From positions 181,986-245,985 of the forward strand of contig NZ_PDKR01000001.1 of the NCBI RefSeq assembly GCF_002933345.1: a stretch of 64,000 nucleotides of DNA, given 5' to 3'. This DNA comes from Candidatus Pantoea edessiphila. GTDB lineage: Bacteria; Pseudomonadota; Gammaproteobacteria; Enterobacterales; Enterobacteriaceae. Made by a program: the position numbers and the translations under genes. The notes below the pieces were generated by a model. The model was not told where the DNA came from and made no database searches. It saw nothing but the letters and a program-made list of their open reading frames with translations. Below, piece after piece: positions 1-10,528 of the stretch (the first letter of the stretch is position 1; each line of letters begins with the position of its first letter).

Positions 1-580
1 TGTAATTAAACATAAGATGTTAATGATTATTTTAATTTAAATTATTGTACATCTATTTTAATTAGAATTTATTTCTAATTTTATGTTTAATCATTTTCAA
101 AATTAATATTAATTAATTAATAATTAAATATAGATAATTTAACTTTATATTAAATCATTTCGTCATTATTTTTTTAAAGATAAATTAAATGGCAATATTG
201 TTATTGTTATTTACAATTTCTTAATTAGATTTATAAAATTTAATATTGTTATATTAATAACAATTTTAAAAATTATACATTTTTTATCAAAAAAACGCCT
301 AATTAGATAATATGGTTATATTAATAGAATTAAATATATGGTAAAAATGATATTTTAATATAAATATTTTTATTAAATTAATAAATAACCAATGTTAATA
401 AATATTCTAAAATACAAAAAATATAATTTTAGTATTTTATTAACTAAATAATAAAATTCAATTAATAAAAGACAATATTGCTTAATATCTTAATCAATTT
501 TACATACTTATAAGATAAAAAAATAAAATATTTTATTTTTTGAATTTATTTACTGAACATAAATCTGAAAACTAATTATA
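1..580. other. AT-rich non-coding region upstream of trp
   Basis: No open reading frame of note, tRNA or recognisable gene relic is seen. The stretch is almost pure A/T with one small perfect hairpin (8-bp arms 245-252 and 257-264). No TrpR-like operator and no clear TTGACA promoter box could be picked out, so the trp promoter is presumed but not located. Confidence 0.6.
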
Positions 581-606
581 CCCGCTATAAACAAGCGGGT
601 TTTTTT
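581..606 (+). terminator. trp attenuator-type terminator
   Basis: A 6-bp GC-rich stem (CCCGCT 581-586, AGCGGG 594-599) is followed by a run of seven T, ending 22 bases before the trpE start. In shape and place it matches the trp attenuator of enteric bacteria, whose stem also reads CCCGC/GCGGG. The 100 bases before it contain no ATG and no pair of Trp codons; the only small frame (TTG at 540 to TAA at 575) has no Trp. Classical leader-peptide control therefore looks lost while the terminator remains. Confidence 0.8.
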
Positions 607-628
607 ATATAATTGAGAGAAAATGATT

Positions 629-2191
629 ATGTCAAATGATAAACATACAGTAAAATTAATTACTATTGATGTTCCCTATTGTGAAAATCCAGGAATATTA
701 TTTTACCAATTATGTGGTTTACGTCCAGCAACTTTACTCCTTGAATCTGCAAATATAGATAGTAAAGAAAATTTAAAAAGTTTATTAATTGTAGATAGTG
801 CATTACGAATTAGTGCTATAGATAATCATGTTTTTTTACAGGCTTTATCGAAAAATGGCAAAACACTATTATCATTATTGGACAATGTATTACCTAAATA
901 TATAAATAAAGAAATAAATAATAATGAATGTAAATTAATATTTCCAAATACTTATAATATACAAGATGAAGATAATAGATTAAAAAACCCATCTATATTT
1001 GATCCACTTAGATTAATTTTACAATTAATACAAGTACCTAAAGATAAAAAAGAAGCATTTTTACTTGGAGGTTTATTTGCTTATGATTTAGTTTCAAATT
1101 TTGAGAATATACCTAAAACAAAAAGAGAACAAAATTGTCCTGATTATTGTTTTTATTTATCTGAAATTTTATTAAAAATAGATCATCAAAGTAGGACTGC
1201 TTATTTGCAAGCTAGTGTTTTTTGTAGATCTATAGAGGAATTTAAACGCTTAGAAATGCGTGTAAAACAATTGCATATAAAAATGCTAAAAACATTTTCT
1301 GAATTACCAACAAAAAAAATTAGAAATATGAAATTAATCATCAATAAAAATGATGAGGAATATTGTAATATAGTTCAGCAAATGCAGCAATTTATACGTT
1401 TAGGAGAAATATTTCAAGTAGTACCTTCACGTCGTTTTTATTTACCATGTCCCTCTCCATTATCTGCTTATAACATACTAAAAAATGATAATTTAAGTCC
1501 TTATATGTTTTTTATGCAAGATAAATATTTTTCATTATTCGGTGCTTCACCAGAAAGTTATTTAAAATATGATGCAAATTCACGACAAATTGAGATCTAT
1601 CCTATAGCAGGAACAAGACCTAGAGGATTATATTCTGATGGATCATTAGACTTAGATCTTGATAGTCGTATTGAACTTGAACTGCGTACTAATCATAAAG
1701 AACTTTCTGAACATCTTATGTTGGTAGATTTAGCACGCAACGATTTAGCACGCATATGTATACCCGGCACCAGGTATGTATCTGATTTAACTAAAGTTGA
1801 CCGTTATTCTTATGTAATGCATTTAGTATCTCGTGTTATAGGCAAACTAAGACCAGATTTAGATGCTTTGCATGCATATAGAGCTTGCATGAATATGGGA
1901 ACCCTTAGTGGAGCTCCTAAAGTACGTGCTATGCAATTAATAGCTGATGTAGAAGGTATTAGTCGTGGTAGTTATGGGGGATCTATAGGTTATTTAACTG
2001 CGCAAGGAGATTTAGATACATGTATTGTTATTCGTTCTGCATACATTGAAAAAGGAATAGCTACAGTACAAGCTGGATCTGGTGTAGTATTAGATTCTAA
2101 TCCGCAAGAAGAAGCAGATGAAAGCCGAAACAAGGCTAGAGCCGTTCTACGTGCTATTGCAATCGCACATAATTGTGAGGATAATTTTTAA
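629..2191 (+). CDS. trpE: anthranilate synthase component I
   Basis: Makes anthranilate from chorismate with ammonia or glutamine, the first committed step to tryptophan, as the large subunit partnered by TrpG. The 520-residue product matches the enteric TrpE length. The N-terminal LLES motif that forms part of the tryptophan feedback site is kept, and the C-terminal chorismate-binding region is intact ([25 protein letters not shown]). An ATG also lies at 623; 629 is preferred because GAGAG at 615-619 is better spaced and MSN fits the family start. The stop codon overlaps the trpG start (TAATG), indicating translational coupling. First gene of a six-gene operon behind the attenuator-type terminator. 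Confidence 0.97.
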   Translation: MSNDKHTVKLITIDVPYCENPGILFYQLCGLRPATLLLESANIDSKENLKSLLIVDSALRISAIDNHVFLQALSKNGKTLLSLLDNVLPKYINKEINNNECKLIFPNTYNIQDEDNRLKNPSIFDPLRLILQLIQVPKDKKEAFLLGGLFAYDLVSNFENIPKTKREQNCPDYCFYLSEILLKIDHQSRTAYLQASVFCRSIEEFKRLEMRVKQLHIKMLKTFSELPTKKIRNMKLIINKNDEEYCNIVQQMQQFIRLGEIFQVVPSRRFYLPCPSPLSAYNILKNDNLSPYMFFMQDKYFSLFGASPESYLKYDANSRQIEIYPIAGTRPRGLYSDGSLDLDLDSRIELELRTNHKELSEHLMLVDLARNDLARICIPGTRYVSDLTKVDRYSYVMHLVSRVIGKLRPDLDALHAYRACMNMGTLSGAPKVRAMQLIADVEGISRGSYGGSIGYLTAQGDLDTCIVIRSAYIEKGIATVQAGSGVVLDSNPQEEADESRNKARAVLRAIAIAHNCEDNF

Positions 2192-2772
2192 TGGCCAAGA
2201 TTTTGCTTATTGATAATATTGATTCTTTTACATATAACTTTGTTGACCAATTAAGAATTCTTAATCATGATGTTTTTGTTTATAGAAATAATGTATCTGT
2301 AGATTTATTAATTGATTTTATTAATTATATGAAAAATGTAGTTATTGTCTTATCAGCCGGACCTGGATCTCCTAAAGATGCCGGCTGTATGTTAAAACTT
2401 ATTGAAAGATTATGTGGATATAAACCTATTATAGGAATTTGTCTTGGTCATCAAGCTATTATAGAATTTTATGGAGGTAAAATTTGTCAGTCAAGGGAAA
2501 TTTTACATGGAAAAATTTCTTTAATACATCATGATGGAGAAGCCATGTTTAAAAATCTTAAAAATCCCATGACAGTTGCAAGATATCATTCATTAATTGG
2601 AGATAATATACCAGTTTGTTTAACTGTTAATGCCAGATATAAAGACATGGTCATGGCAGTACGTCATGACAAAGACCTTGTATGTGGATTTCAATTTCAT
2701 CCTGAATCTATATTAACAACACAAGGAGCTCAGTTAATTGAACAAACAGTAAATTGGGTAATTAAAAAATAA
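2191..2772 (+). CDS. trpG: anthranilate synthase glutamine amidotransferase subunit
   Basis: Class I glutamine amidotransferase that releases ammonia from glutamine for TrpE. The GICLGHQ nucleophile-cysteine motif and the FHPES histidine/glutamate motif are both present. The protein is 193 residues and ends with its own TAA, so it is a free subunit; in E. coli this domain is fused to TrpD. Serratia-type enterics have a separate TrpG of the same size. The start overlaps the trpE stop, and trpD follows after 19 bases. Confidence 0.96.
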   Translation: MAKILLIDNIDSFTYNFVDQLRILNHDVFVYRNNVSVDLLIDFINYMKNVVIVLSAGPGSPKDAGCMLKLIERLCGYKPIIGICLGHQAIIEFYGGKICQSREILHGKISLIHHDGEAMFKNLKNPMTVARYHSLIGDNIPVCLTVNARYKDMVMAVRHDKDLVCGFQFHPESILTTQGAQLIEQTVNWVIKK

Positions 2773-2791
2773 AATTAAGGACAGCAATATT

Positions 2792-3790
2792 ATGTATATT
2801 CTCTTAGAGAAACTCTTCCAAGCACAAAATCTTTCTAAATTAGAAAGTTATCAATTATTTAAAGCAATAATTAACGGCCAACTTAACGAAACACAGTTAT
2901 CGGGAGCTTTAATTGCAATGAAAGTACGAGGAGAAACTCAGGAGGAAATTTTTGGTGCAGTAAATGCTTTATTGGATAATGTTAAAACATTCAATCGTCC
3001 AGAATATGATTTTGCAGATATAGTTGGAACTGGTGGAGACTCAATTAAAACTATAAATATTTCTACAGCTAGCTCACTTGTAGCTGCAGCTTGTGGTGTT
3101 AAAATCGTCAAACATGGAGGTAAAAGTACATCAGATAATTTTGGATCTTCTGAAATATTGAAATCTTTAGGAATTAATTTAAATATTTCATCAAATAAAG
3201 CACGTGAGATACTAGATGATTTAAATATTTGTTTTCTGTCTGCTTCAAAATATCATACTGGATTTTATCATGCAATTAAAGTTCGTCAAAGATTAAAAAC
3301 GAGAACAATATTTAATATATTAGGACCTTTAGTAAATCCAGCACGTCCATCTTTAACCGTAATTGGCGTATATAGTACAAAACTTTTAAGACCAATTATT
3401 AACATATTGAAAATTCTTAAGTATCGACATGCGATAGTAGTTCATGGAGGAGGAATGGATGAAGTAATTTTATATGATATAAATCATATTGCCGAATTAC
3501 ATAAAGGCAATATTACATTTTATCATTTAACTCATAAAGATTTTGGATTTGAATTACAACCTAAAGGATTGTTAAACATTAATACTCCAGAAGAAAATCA
3601 TAATAATTTTATGAAATTAATTAGAGGCAAAGGAGATAAATCACATGAAGAAACTGTTGCTGCTAATGTAGCTATGATTCTTAAGGTTTTTGGTAATAAA
3701 AACTTACATGATAATGCGCAATATGCCCTTAAAGTAATTAAAAGTGGAAAAGTATATGAACTTTTATCAAGTCTGTTATCAAGAGGATAA
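2792..3790 (+). CDS. trpD: anthranilate phosphoribosyltransferase
   Basis: Transfers phosphoribose from PRPP to anthranilate. The 332-residue stand-alone enzyme carries the glycine-rich PRPP-binding motif GTGGDS near residue 80 and the KHGGKS segment that follows. It has its own ribosome binding site (AAGGA at 2777-2781) because it is not fused to TrpG. trpC starts only three bases after its stop. Confidence 0.96.
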   Translation: MYILLEKLFQAQNLSKLESYQLFKAIINGQLNETQLSGALIAMKVRGETQEEIFGAVNALLDNVKTFNRPEYDFADIVGTGGDSIKTINISTASSLVAAACGVKIVKHGGKSTSDNFGSSEILKSLGINLNISSNKAREILDDLNICFLSASKYHTGFYHAIKVRQRLKTRTIFNILGPLVNPARPSLTVIGVYSTKLLRPIINILKILKYRHAIVVHGGGMDEVILYDINHIAELHKGNITFYHLTHKDFGFELQPKGLLNINTPEENHNNFMKLIRGKGDKSHEETVAANVAMILKVFGNKNLHDNAQYALKVIKSGKVYELLSSLLSRG

Positions 3791-3792
3791 AT

Positions 3793-5154
3793 ATGCAAGA
3801 CAATATATTAAATAAAATTATTCAAGATAAAATATTTTGGATTGAAACTCGCAAAAAAAAACAACCATTAATTAGTTTTAATAAAAAAATTCAACCTTCA
3901 AACCGTAATTTCTACAATGCACTAAAAGGTCCAAATACTAAATTTATCCTTGAATGTAAAAAAGCATCTCCCTCTAAGGGATTAATTAGAAAAGGTTTTA
4001 ATCCTTTAAAAATAGCTAATGTTTATAGAAACTATGCATCTGTAATATCAGTTTTAACTGATGAGAAATATTTTCAAGGAGATTTTTCTTTTCTTTCTAT
4101 AGTTAGTTCAGTAACTACACAACCTGTACTTTGTAAGGATTTTATTATTGATCAATATCAAATTTATTTAGCACGTAACTATAATGCAGATGCTATTTTA
4201 TTAATGTTGTCTATTTTAGATGATCAGCAATATTGTCAATTTGCAGCAATTGCTAATGAATTAAATATGGGAATATTAACGGAAGTTAGCAATGAAAACG
4301 AAGTTAAACGTGCTATTTCTCTTAAAGCAAAGGTAATAGGTATTAATAATCGTAATTTACAAAATTTTTCCATTGACATCGAAAAAACAAAACAGTTGGT
4401 TTCTTTTATTTCAAACAATAAAATAGTAATTAGTGAATCTGGAATTAGTAATCACTCTGATATTATAAGATTAAGTCATTTAGTTAATGGATTTTTAATT
4501 GGTTCAAAACTAATGGAAGAAGATAATCTTGAACTAGCCATTCGTAGTATTGTATTAGGAAATAATAAAATTTGTGGTCTATCTCGTATCGAAGATGCAT
4601 ATGTATCATATGATGTAGGTGCTATTTTTGGTGGATTAATTTTTATTGAAGAATCTCCTCGTAAAGTTAATATGATACAAGCAAAAAGAATTATTTCTAA
4701 TACACCACTTAAATATGTAGGCGTCTATAAAAATGCCAAAATTAGTAAAATTGTAATGGATACTATTACACTTGGTCTATCAGCTGTTCAACTACATGGA
4801 AATGAAAATCAAGATTTTATTACCAAGTTACGTCAAGAATTACCTCTAAAAGTACAAATTTGGAAGGCATTAAGTATAAATGATATAGTTCCTGAACGTA
4901 ATTTATCAGAAATTGATTTTTATGTATTTGATAATAAGACAGGTGGTTCAGGACAGAATTTTAATTGGAATTTGTTAAAAGGTCAAAAATTAGACAATGT
5001 AATATTAGCAGGAGGATTAAATCTAGATAATTGTTCATTAGCTTCTAGAATGGGTTGTTATGGGCTTGATTTTAATTCAGGAACTGAAAGTTCACCTGGC
5101 ATTAAAGATTTTAGTAAAATTAAATCTATATTTCAAATGCTCAGGAACTATTAA
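3793..5154 (+). CDS. trpC: bifunctional indole-3-glycerol-phosphate synthase / phosphoribosylanthranilate isomerase
   Basis: Two fused TIM barrels catalyse consecutive steps. The N-terminal TrpC half shows FILECKKASPSKG, CKDF and SESGI; the C-terminal TrpF half (from about residue 256) has the QLHGNE and FDNKTGGSG motifs. The 453-residue length equals the E. coli fusion. An in-frame A9 tract lies at 3853-3861 near the 5' end, a site prone to polymerase slippage in such genomes. trpB follows after 34 bases. Confidence 0.96.
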   Translation: MQDNILNKIIQDKIFWIETRKKKQPLISFNKKIQPSNRNFYNALKGPNTKFILECKKASPSKGLIRKGFNPLKIANVYRNYASVISVLTDEKYFQGDFSFLSIVSSVTTQPVLCKDFIIDQYQIYLARNYNADAILLMLSILDDQQYCQFAAIANELNMGILTEVSNENEVKRAISLKAKVIGINNRNLQNFSIDIEKTKQLVSFISNNKIVISESGISNHSDIIRLSHLVNGFLIGSKLMEEDNLELAIRSIVLGNNKICGLSRIEDAYVSYDVGAIFGGLIFIEESPRKVNMIQAKRIISNTPLKYVGVYKNAKISKIVMDTITLGLSAVQLHGNENQDFITKLRQELPLKVQIWKALSINDIVPERNLSEIDFYVFDNKTGGSGQNFNWNLLKGQKLDNVILAGGLNLDNCSLASRMGCYGLDFNSGTESSPGIKDFSKIKSIFQMLRNY

Positions 5155-5188
5155 TTTTATTACTAAATGATAAATAAGGAATTTAAAG

Positions 5189-6367
5189 ATGACTTTATTA
5201 AATCCCTATTTTGGTGAATTTGGTGGTATGTATTTACCACAAATATTGATGCCAGCTCTTTTACAACTTGAAAAAGAATTTGTTGTTGCACAAAATGATA
5301 AAAATTTTCAATTTGAATTTAAAACACTATTAAAAGATTATGCTGGTCGTCCTACTCCATTAACATTATGTAGAAATTTAACAAAGGGTACAAATACTAA
5401 ATTATATTTAAAAAGAGAGGATTTATTACATGGTGGTGCTCATAAAATAAATCAAGTTTTAGGACAAGGTTTATTAGCTAATCGAATGGGAAAAAATAAA
5501 ATTATTGCTGAAACTGGCGCTGGCCAACATGGTGTAGCTGTAGCATTAACATGTGCTTTACTAAATATGAAGTGTCGTATTTATATGGGATTTAAAGACA
5601 TAAATCGTCAAGTAACTAACGTACTTCGAATGAAACTTATGGGTGCTGAAGTTATTCCAGTACACAATGGTTCAGCAACTTTAAAGGATGCATGTAATGA
5701 AGCATTACGTGAATGGTCTGATAATTACGAAAATACACACTATATTTTAGGCACAGCTGCAGGTCCTCATCCATTTCCAACTATAGTACGTGAATTTCAA
5801 AGTGTGATTGGAAAAGAGACTAAAGATCAAATCTTAAAAAAAGAAGGCAGATTACCGGATACAATTATAGCATGTGTTGGTGGTGGATCTAATGCTATAG
5901 GTATATTTACTAATTTTATTGAAAATAATACGGTGGAATTAGTAGGTGTTGAACCTGCAGGTCACGGTATTGAAACAGGAAAACATGGTGCTCCGTTAAA
6001 ACATGGCCGTACTGGTATTTATTTTGGTATGAAATCATTAGTAATGCAAACATCAGAAGGCCAAATAAAAGAATCATACTCTTTATCTGCTGGTTTAGAC
6101 TTTCCTTCTATTGGTCCTCAACATGCATATTTAAACAGTATAGGTCGTGCTAATTATGTATCAATTACAGATCAAGAAGCACTTTTAGCATTTAAGAAAT
6201 TATGTAGTTCAGAAGGCATTATTCCGGCTTTAGAAGCTTCACATGCTTTAGCTTACGCTTTAAAGATTATAGAATTAAATCCAAAAAAAGAACAGATATT
6301 AATAGTAAATATTTCTGGCCGTGGTGATAAAGATATTTCTATTGTTAATGATCATCATCAAATATAA
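5189..6367 (+). CDS. trpB: tryptophan synthase beta subunit
   Basis: PLP enzyme that joins indole and serine to give tryptophan in an alpha2-beta2 complex. The PLP lysine lies in GGAHKINQ (K86) and the phosphate-binding loop is GGGSNAIG. The 392-residue product is a few residues shorter than E. coli TrpB, with no domain missing. The start is preceded by AAGGA. trpA begins 12 bases after the stop, rather than overlapping as in E. coli. Confidence 0.97.
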   Translation: MTLLNPYFGEFGGMYLPQILMPALLQLEKEFVVAQNDKNFQFEFKTLLKDYAGRPTPLTLCRNLTKGTNTKLYLKREDLLHGGAHKINQVLGQGLLANRMGKNKIIAETGAGQHGVAVALTCALLNMKCRIYMGFKDINRQVTNVLRMKLMGAEVIPVHNGSATLKDACNEALREWSDNYENTHYILGTAAGPHPFPTIVREFQSVIGKETKDQILKKEGRLPDTIIACVGGGSNAIGIFTNFIENNTVELVGVEPAGHGIETGKHGAPLKHGRTGIYFGMKSLVMQTSEGQIKESYSLSAGLDFPSIGPQHAYLNSIGRANYVSITDQEALLAFKKLCSSEGIIPALEASHALAYALKIIELNPKKEQILIVNISGRGDKDISIVNDHHQI

Positions 6368-6379
6368 TAAGGAAATAGA

Positions 6380-7189
6380 ATGAATCGTTATCAAAAACTT
6401 TTTAACACATTAAAAAATAATAAAGAAGGTGCTTTTTTCCCCTTTGTTCTTTTGGGAGACCCAACTCCAAAACTATCAATAAAAATTATTGAAGCTTTAG
6501 TTGAAGGTGGAGCAGATGGATTAGAATTGGGTATGCCTTTTTCTGATCCATTATCTGATGGTCCTATTATTCAGAAATCTAATTTACGTGCATTTAATGC
6601 AGGTATTACAGTTGAAAAATGTTTTAATATAATAACTAAGATACGTTATAGATACCCTAAATTGCCAATTGGATTATTAATGTATGCAAATCTTGTTTTT
6701 TCTAATGGAATTGAAAATTTTTATAGTAATTGTCATAAGGTAGATATAGATTCTATATTAGTTGCTGATATACCTATTGAAGAAGCTAAAGTTTTTATTA
6801 AAACATCATTAAAATATGATATCAATCAAGTATTTATTTGTCCTCCAGATTCTAATGTGGATTTGTTGCGTAAAATATCAAAATACAGCTGTGGTTATAT
6901 TTATTTATTATCACGAACAGGTGTAACAGGTACTGAAAAACATGCTAACTTAATTGCTCCAGATATATTAAATAAATTACGTTCATATAATTCAGCTCCA
7001 TTAGTACAAGGATTTGGTATTTCTAATATTAATCAAGTAAAAAAAATTATTAAAGCAGGAGTTGATGGTGTAATAGTTGGTTCTGCAATTATCAAAATAA
7101 TAGAAAATTATTTTGATAAAATTGATGTAATGATTAAAGAAATAAAAATAATAGCTAAAAATTTTAAATCTGCTAGCATTAATAGTTAA
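6380..7189 (+). CDS. trpA: tryptophan synthase alpha subunit
   Basis: Cleaves indole-3-glycerol phosphate and channels indole to TrpB. The catalytic pair E49 and D60 is visible in the segment LELGMPFSDPLSDGP, and the phosphate-binding GFGIS motif is present. The 269-residue product is full length. It is the last trp gene; no clear terminator follows, only a long AT-rich gap. Confidence 0.96.
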   Translation: MNRYQKLFNTLKNNKEGAFFPFVLLGDPTPKLSIKIIEALVEGGADGLELGMPFSDPLSDGPIIQKSNLRAFNAGITVEKCFNIITKIRYRYPKLPIGLLMYANLVFSNGIENFYSNCHKVDIDSILVADIPIEEAKVFIKTSLKYDINQVFICPPDSNVDLLRKISKYSCGYIYLLSRTGVTGTEKHANLIAPDILNKLRSYNSAPLVQGFGISNINQVKKIIKAGVDGVIVGSAIIKIIENYFDKIDVMIKEIKIIAKNFKSASINS

Positions 7190-8047
7190 ATTATAAAAAA
7201 TATATAATATATCATTAGATATAATCAATAGCATATCGTTTTTTCTGGATTAATTGGAAATATTTTACTGCTAATAACTATTTTATAAGTAATTTTTATT
7301 ACGGCTAAAAAAATAGTAAGTATGTTAGGTGTAATTATTTCATTTTACACAATCTTATAATTTTATTTTTTATAGTTCAAATTAATCTTTTAACTTTATT
7401 TTTTCAGGAATATTATTGATGTTTCTGTTTTTAATATTTCTAATAATATTGGTAAATGATATAATTGAAATTATTGCTTCTATGAAAAGTAGTATATATA
7501 TCTTCTTAAATAATTGCTTTATGGTTGTTAATTAAAATTATATTTATAATGATTTTTTCTTTAAAAAAACAGCATTTACAATCAATATTATTTATTTATA
7601 TAGGTTTTAATGTATATAGGTTTTATATATTGTTAAACAAGTAATATAATATTTTATTAATTACATTACGTTAAATACTCATATTAAACCTATTATTAAT
7701 TATTTTTTAAGATAAATCTAAAAGCAAGCAGGATAAAATGTAATATTATTTTTTCACATATAAATAAATTTTTTAATATTATTTAAATAAAACTAAATTA
7801 AATAAATTCTATACTTGTAAAATAATTTTTAGATAACATATTTTAATTAGGAAATATTCTATGGTTTTAATATGACAATATATAAAATATTAACAGTAAT
7901 TTTAATCATTAAAACATAAAATAAATAGATTTTATTAAAAAGTAAATTATATTAAATATTTTTATATAAATTACGATTGGATTTATCGATTAGTAATGCA
8001 TAAATTAATCACCTTAAATAAAAAAAGATAATATAGAGGTTTTATTA
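7190..8047. other. non-coding gap after trpA, possible ispZ relic
   Basis: In E. coli this interval holds yciF/E/G, ompW, yciC, ispZ (yciB), yciA and tonB, all missing here. Two small frames may be scraps of ispZ: a hydrophobic 38-codon frame from 7418, preceded by AGGA, and a frame near 7550-7600 reading LKKQHLQSIL, which resembles the KKPLIQRML segment of IspZ. The match is weak and rests on position as much as on sequence. Nothing else is recognisable. Confidence 0.35.
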
Positions 8048-8338
8048 GTGTTTTATATAATTTATTTAGAACATGATACTTTTTTGTCAAAGAAGAAAAA
8101 AAACCTTAAGCAAATCCATGCATCACGTGTTAAATTTTTACAAAAAGAAGGTAGACTTATTATTTATGGTTATATGCCTGCTGTAGATAGTAATGATCCT
8201 GGCATGTCAGGCTTTACTGGCTTAACAATTATTGCTGAATTTTATTCATTAGATGATGTTCAGCTTTGGGTTGAAGAAGATCCATATATAAATGATTGTA
8301 ATAAACTAATTATAAAACCATTTAAGATAATTTTTTAA
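8048..8338 (+). CDS. yciI: YciI family protein
   Basis: Small YCII-domain protein (96 residues) matching E. coli YciI throughout, including PAVDSNDPG, the GFTG-T-IAEF segment and the C-terminal KPFK. The fold is a dimeric ferredoxin-like barrel with a conserved His/Asp pair; its physiological role is not known. The start is GTG at 8048, supported by GAGG eight bases upstream and the family N-terminus MLYVIY. It lies between the lost tonB and cls, the E. coli order. An A8 tract sits inside the gene at 8096-8103. Confidence 0.92.
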   Translation: MFYIIYLEHDTFLSKKKKNLKQIHASRVKFLQKEGRLIIYGYMPAVDSNDPGMSGFTGLTIIAEFYSLDDVQLWVEEDPYINDCNKLIIKPFKIIF

Positions 8339-8393
8339 TTAATATTATTTGTTAAAAATAAAAAATCATTAAATATAAAATAGTTTTTTATAA

Positions 8394-8462
8394 ATGATAA
8401 ATATCATTATCTAATAATGATAAATATCATTATCTAATAATGATAAATATCATTATCTAATA
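8394..8462. repeat. three perfect 23-bp tandem repeats, Fur-box-like
   Basis: Three identical, uninterrupted 23-bp units (8394-8416, 8417-8439, 8440-8462). Each contains the dyad ATGATA-AA-TATCAT, extended in two units to TAATGATA-AA-TATCATTA. This resembles stacked iron-regulator (Fur) hexamers, but the AA centre differs from the classical 19-bp box. The array lies between yciI and cls. No fur gene is in the window, so a regulatory role is only a possibility. Confidence 0.8.
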
Positions 8463-8626
8463 TTCATTAATATATTATATAATTTAATTAAAATTGTAAT
8501 TAAATTACTGATATAAAGCATAAAATTAATCAATAATTGGTTCGTATTTTACCATATTAATATTTATTAACGATAAATATTTGTAATATTAAAGCACTAA
8601 AATACTAATAATAGGATATTTAATTA

Positions 8627-8709
8627 ATGATTAATTTTCATAATACGATAGATTTTTTTTTCTGTTTGTTTATTGGTTATTAGTAGCTAATATTACTTTA
8701 CGAATATTA
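8627..8709 (+). pseudogene. cls: frameshifted 5' end of cls with T9 tract
   Basis: ATG at 8627 with AGGA at 8613-8616 opens a frame that runs into a T9 tract (8653-8661) and then stops at 8681-8683. Adding one T joins this frame to the main cls frame and restores exactly 28 codons before MKRR, the same spacing as in E. coli ClsA. The bases 8671-8709 in the cls frame read [13 protein letters not shown], closely matching YWLLIAGVTLRIL. The break is thus a single-base homopolymer change, potentially repaired by slippage during transcription. Confidence 0.85.
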
Positions 8710-10086
8710 ATGAAACGTCGAGCTGTTAATTCATCGATGGCTTGGCTGTTGGCCATCTATGTTCTCCCAGTAATAGGTATGATTATTTACTTATCTTTTG
8801 GAGAATTATATCTTGAAAAAAGTCGTATTAACAGAACACGTTCAATATGGACACATACAAATAATCTTATTAACAAACTTACACAACAAAAAAAAATTTT
8901 TGCAACAACATATAGTAATGTTGCACATTCATTATTTAAGTTATGTACTAAAAGACAAGGTATTCCTGCAGTTAAAGGTAATAAATTAAAATTAATAAAT
9001 AATCCTGTCGATATTATGCGATCATTGATTAATGATATAAAGATAGCACGTCATAACATTGAAATGATATTTTACATATGGCATCCAGGTGGATTAGCTG
9101 ATGAAGTTGCTGAATCATTAATCAAAGCAGCCTGTCGTGGAGTAAAATGTAGATTAATATTAGATTCTGCTGGAAGTATATCATTTTTCCGTAGTAACTG
9201 GGTAAAAAAAATGCGTAGTTCTGGAATTGAAGTAATAGAAGCACTAAAAATTAATTTATTACAATTTTTTTTGCGTCGCATAGATTTACGTCAACATCGC
9301 AAGCTCGTATTGATTGATAGTTATACAGCTTATATTGGTAGCATGAATCTAGTAGATCCTGTATTTTTTAAACAAAATATTGGCGTTGGTCATTGGGTAG
9401 ACTTAATGGTACGTATAGAAGGTCCTATTTCCACAATAATTGGAATGATCTTTAATTGTGATTGGGAAATTGAAACAGGAAATAGTATTTTACCAATATA
9501 TGAAAAGAAAGGGATACAAAAGATAAGAGAAAAAAATGTTTGTACTGCTCAGATAGTAGCTTCTGGTCCTACCTTTCCAAAAGGTATAATGCATCAAGCA
9601 CTTTTAACAACTATATACTCCGCACGTGAACATTTAATTATGACAACACCTTATTTTGTTCCTAGTGAGGATTTATTACATGCACTTTGTACTGCAGCAT
9701 TAAGGGGGGTAGATGTTGATATTGTTATTCCACTTCACAATGATTCTTTATTAGTAACTTGGGCAAGTCGTGCATTTTTTAGTGAATTATTAGAAGCAGG
9801 AGTAAATATTTATCAATTCGAAGGAGGATTATTACATACAAAAAGTATATTAGTAGATGGACAATTAACTTTATTAGGTACTTTTAATCTAGATATGCGT
9901 AGTTTATGGCTGAATTTTGAAATTACTTTAATTGTAGATAATTCTAGTTTTAGCAATAACTTAGCTTCTTTACAATATGATTATATTTCAAATTCTCGTT
10001 TATTGGACAGAGAAACTTGGTCAAAACGTTCATTTTGGCAAAAACTTTTAGAAATGATATTTTATTTATTTAGTCCTTTATTATAA
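8710..10086 (+). CDS. cls: cardiolipin synthase A, frameshifted near the start
   Basis: Inner-membrane phospholipase-D-family enzyme that makes cardiolipin from two phosphatidylglycerols. Two HKD motifs are intact ([11 protein letters not shown] and [10 protein letters not shown]), and the C-terminus ends FYLFSPLL as in E. coli. This frame has 458 codons against 486 in E. coli; the missing 28 residues, including the first membrane segment, are encoded just upstream in another frame across a T9 tract. The ATG at 8710 has no ribosome binding site, so the native start is probably 8627. If slippage does not occur, a product lacking the first membrane helix would result. Confidence 0.9.
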   Translation: MKRRAVNSSMAWLLAIYVLPVIGMIIYLSFGELYLEKSRINRTRSIWTHTNNLINKLTQQKKIFATTYSNVAHSLFKLCTKRQGIPAVKGNKLKLINNPVDIMRSLINDIKIARHNIEMIFYIWHPGGLADEVAESLIKAACRGVKCRLILDSAGSISFFRSNWVKKMRSSGIEVIEALKINLLQFFLRRIDLRQHRKLVLIDSYTAYIGSMNLVDPVFFKQNIGVGHWVDLMVRIEGPISTIIGMIFNCDWEIETGNSILPIYEKKGIQKIREKNVCTAQIVASGPTFPKGIMHQALLTTIYSAREHLIMTTPYFVPSEDLLHALCTAALRGVDVDIVIPLHNDSLLVTWASRAFFSELLEAGVNIYQFEGGLLHTKSILVDGQLTLLGTFNLDMRSLWLNFEITLIVDNSSFSNNLASLQYDYISNSRLLDRETWSKRSFWQKLLEMIFYLFSPLL

Positions 10087-10528
10087 ATATTAAAAAATAA
10101 TCCAAAATATTATATATTTTATCGTAAAAGAGATTGATTAATAGATATTATTCCCAATCTATTAAAAATCACAAAACCTAAAAATGATAACGATAATTAA
10201 CTTTATTAAAGTTCTTTAAAATTTCAATATTTATAATTGAATATTATGTTTTATAATAAACATAATTAATTTAGTTTCATCAATTAGATACTAGTTTAAT
10301 ACTAAGTACTAATTAATATAGTACATTTATTTATATAATATTATAGCCAAATATTATTAAATTTAATATCAAAAAATCCTTATTTGAGTTATTATAATCT
10401 GAAATGTTTAATTTTACATTAATTTATTTCAATAAATCCTTTCTAATTATTTGAATAAGTATATTTTAAAGTAAATTAAATAAAACTATAATTAGTTAAT
10501 TCAAATTAACTACTGTACATAAACTATT
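10087..10528. other. non-coding gap between cls and xthA
   Basis: AT-rich DNA without recognisable gene or relic. It marks a gene-order junction: cls and xthA are far apart in E. coli. Confidence 0.5.

Noticed and set aside
8394-8462. CRISPR array
   Set aside because: The three repeats are directly adjacent with no spacers, and no cas gene is in the window.
10180-10200. Second Fur-like box (ATGATAACGATAATT)
   Set aside because: Only part of the motif is present and A/T-rich spacer DNA produces such strings often.
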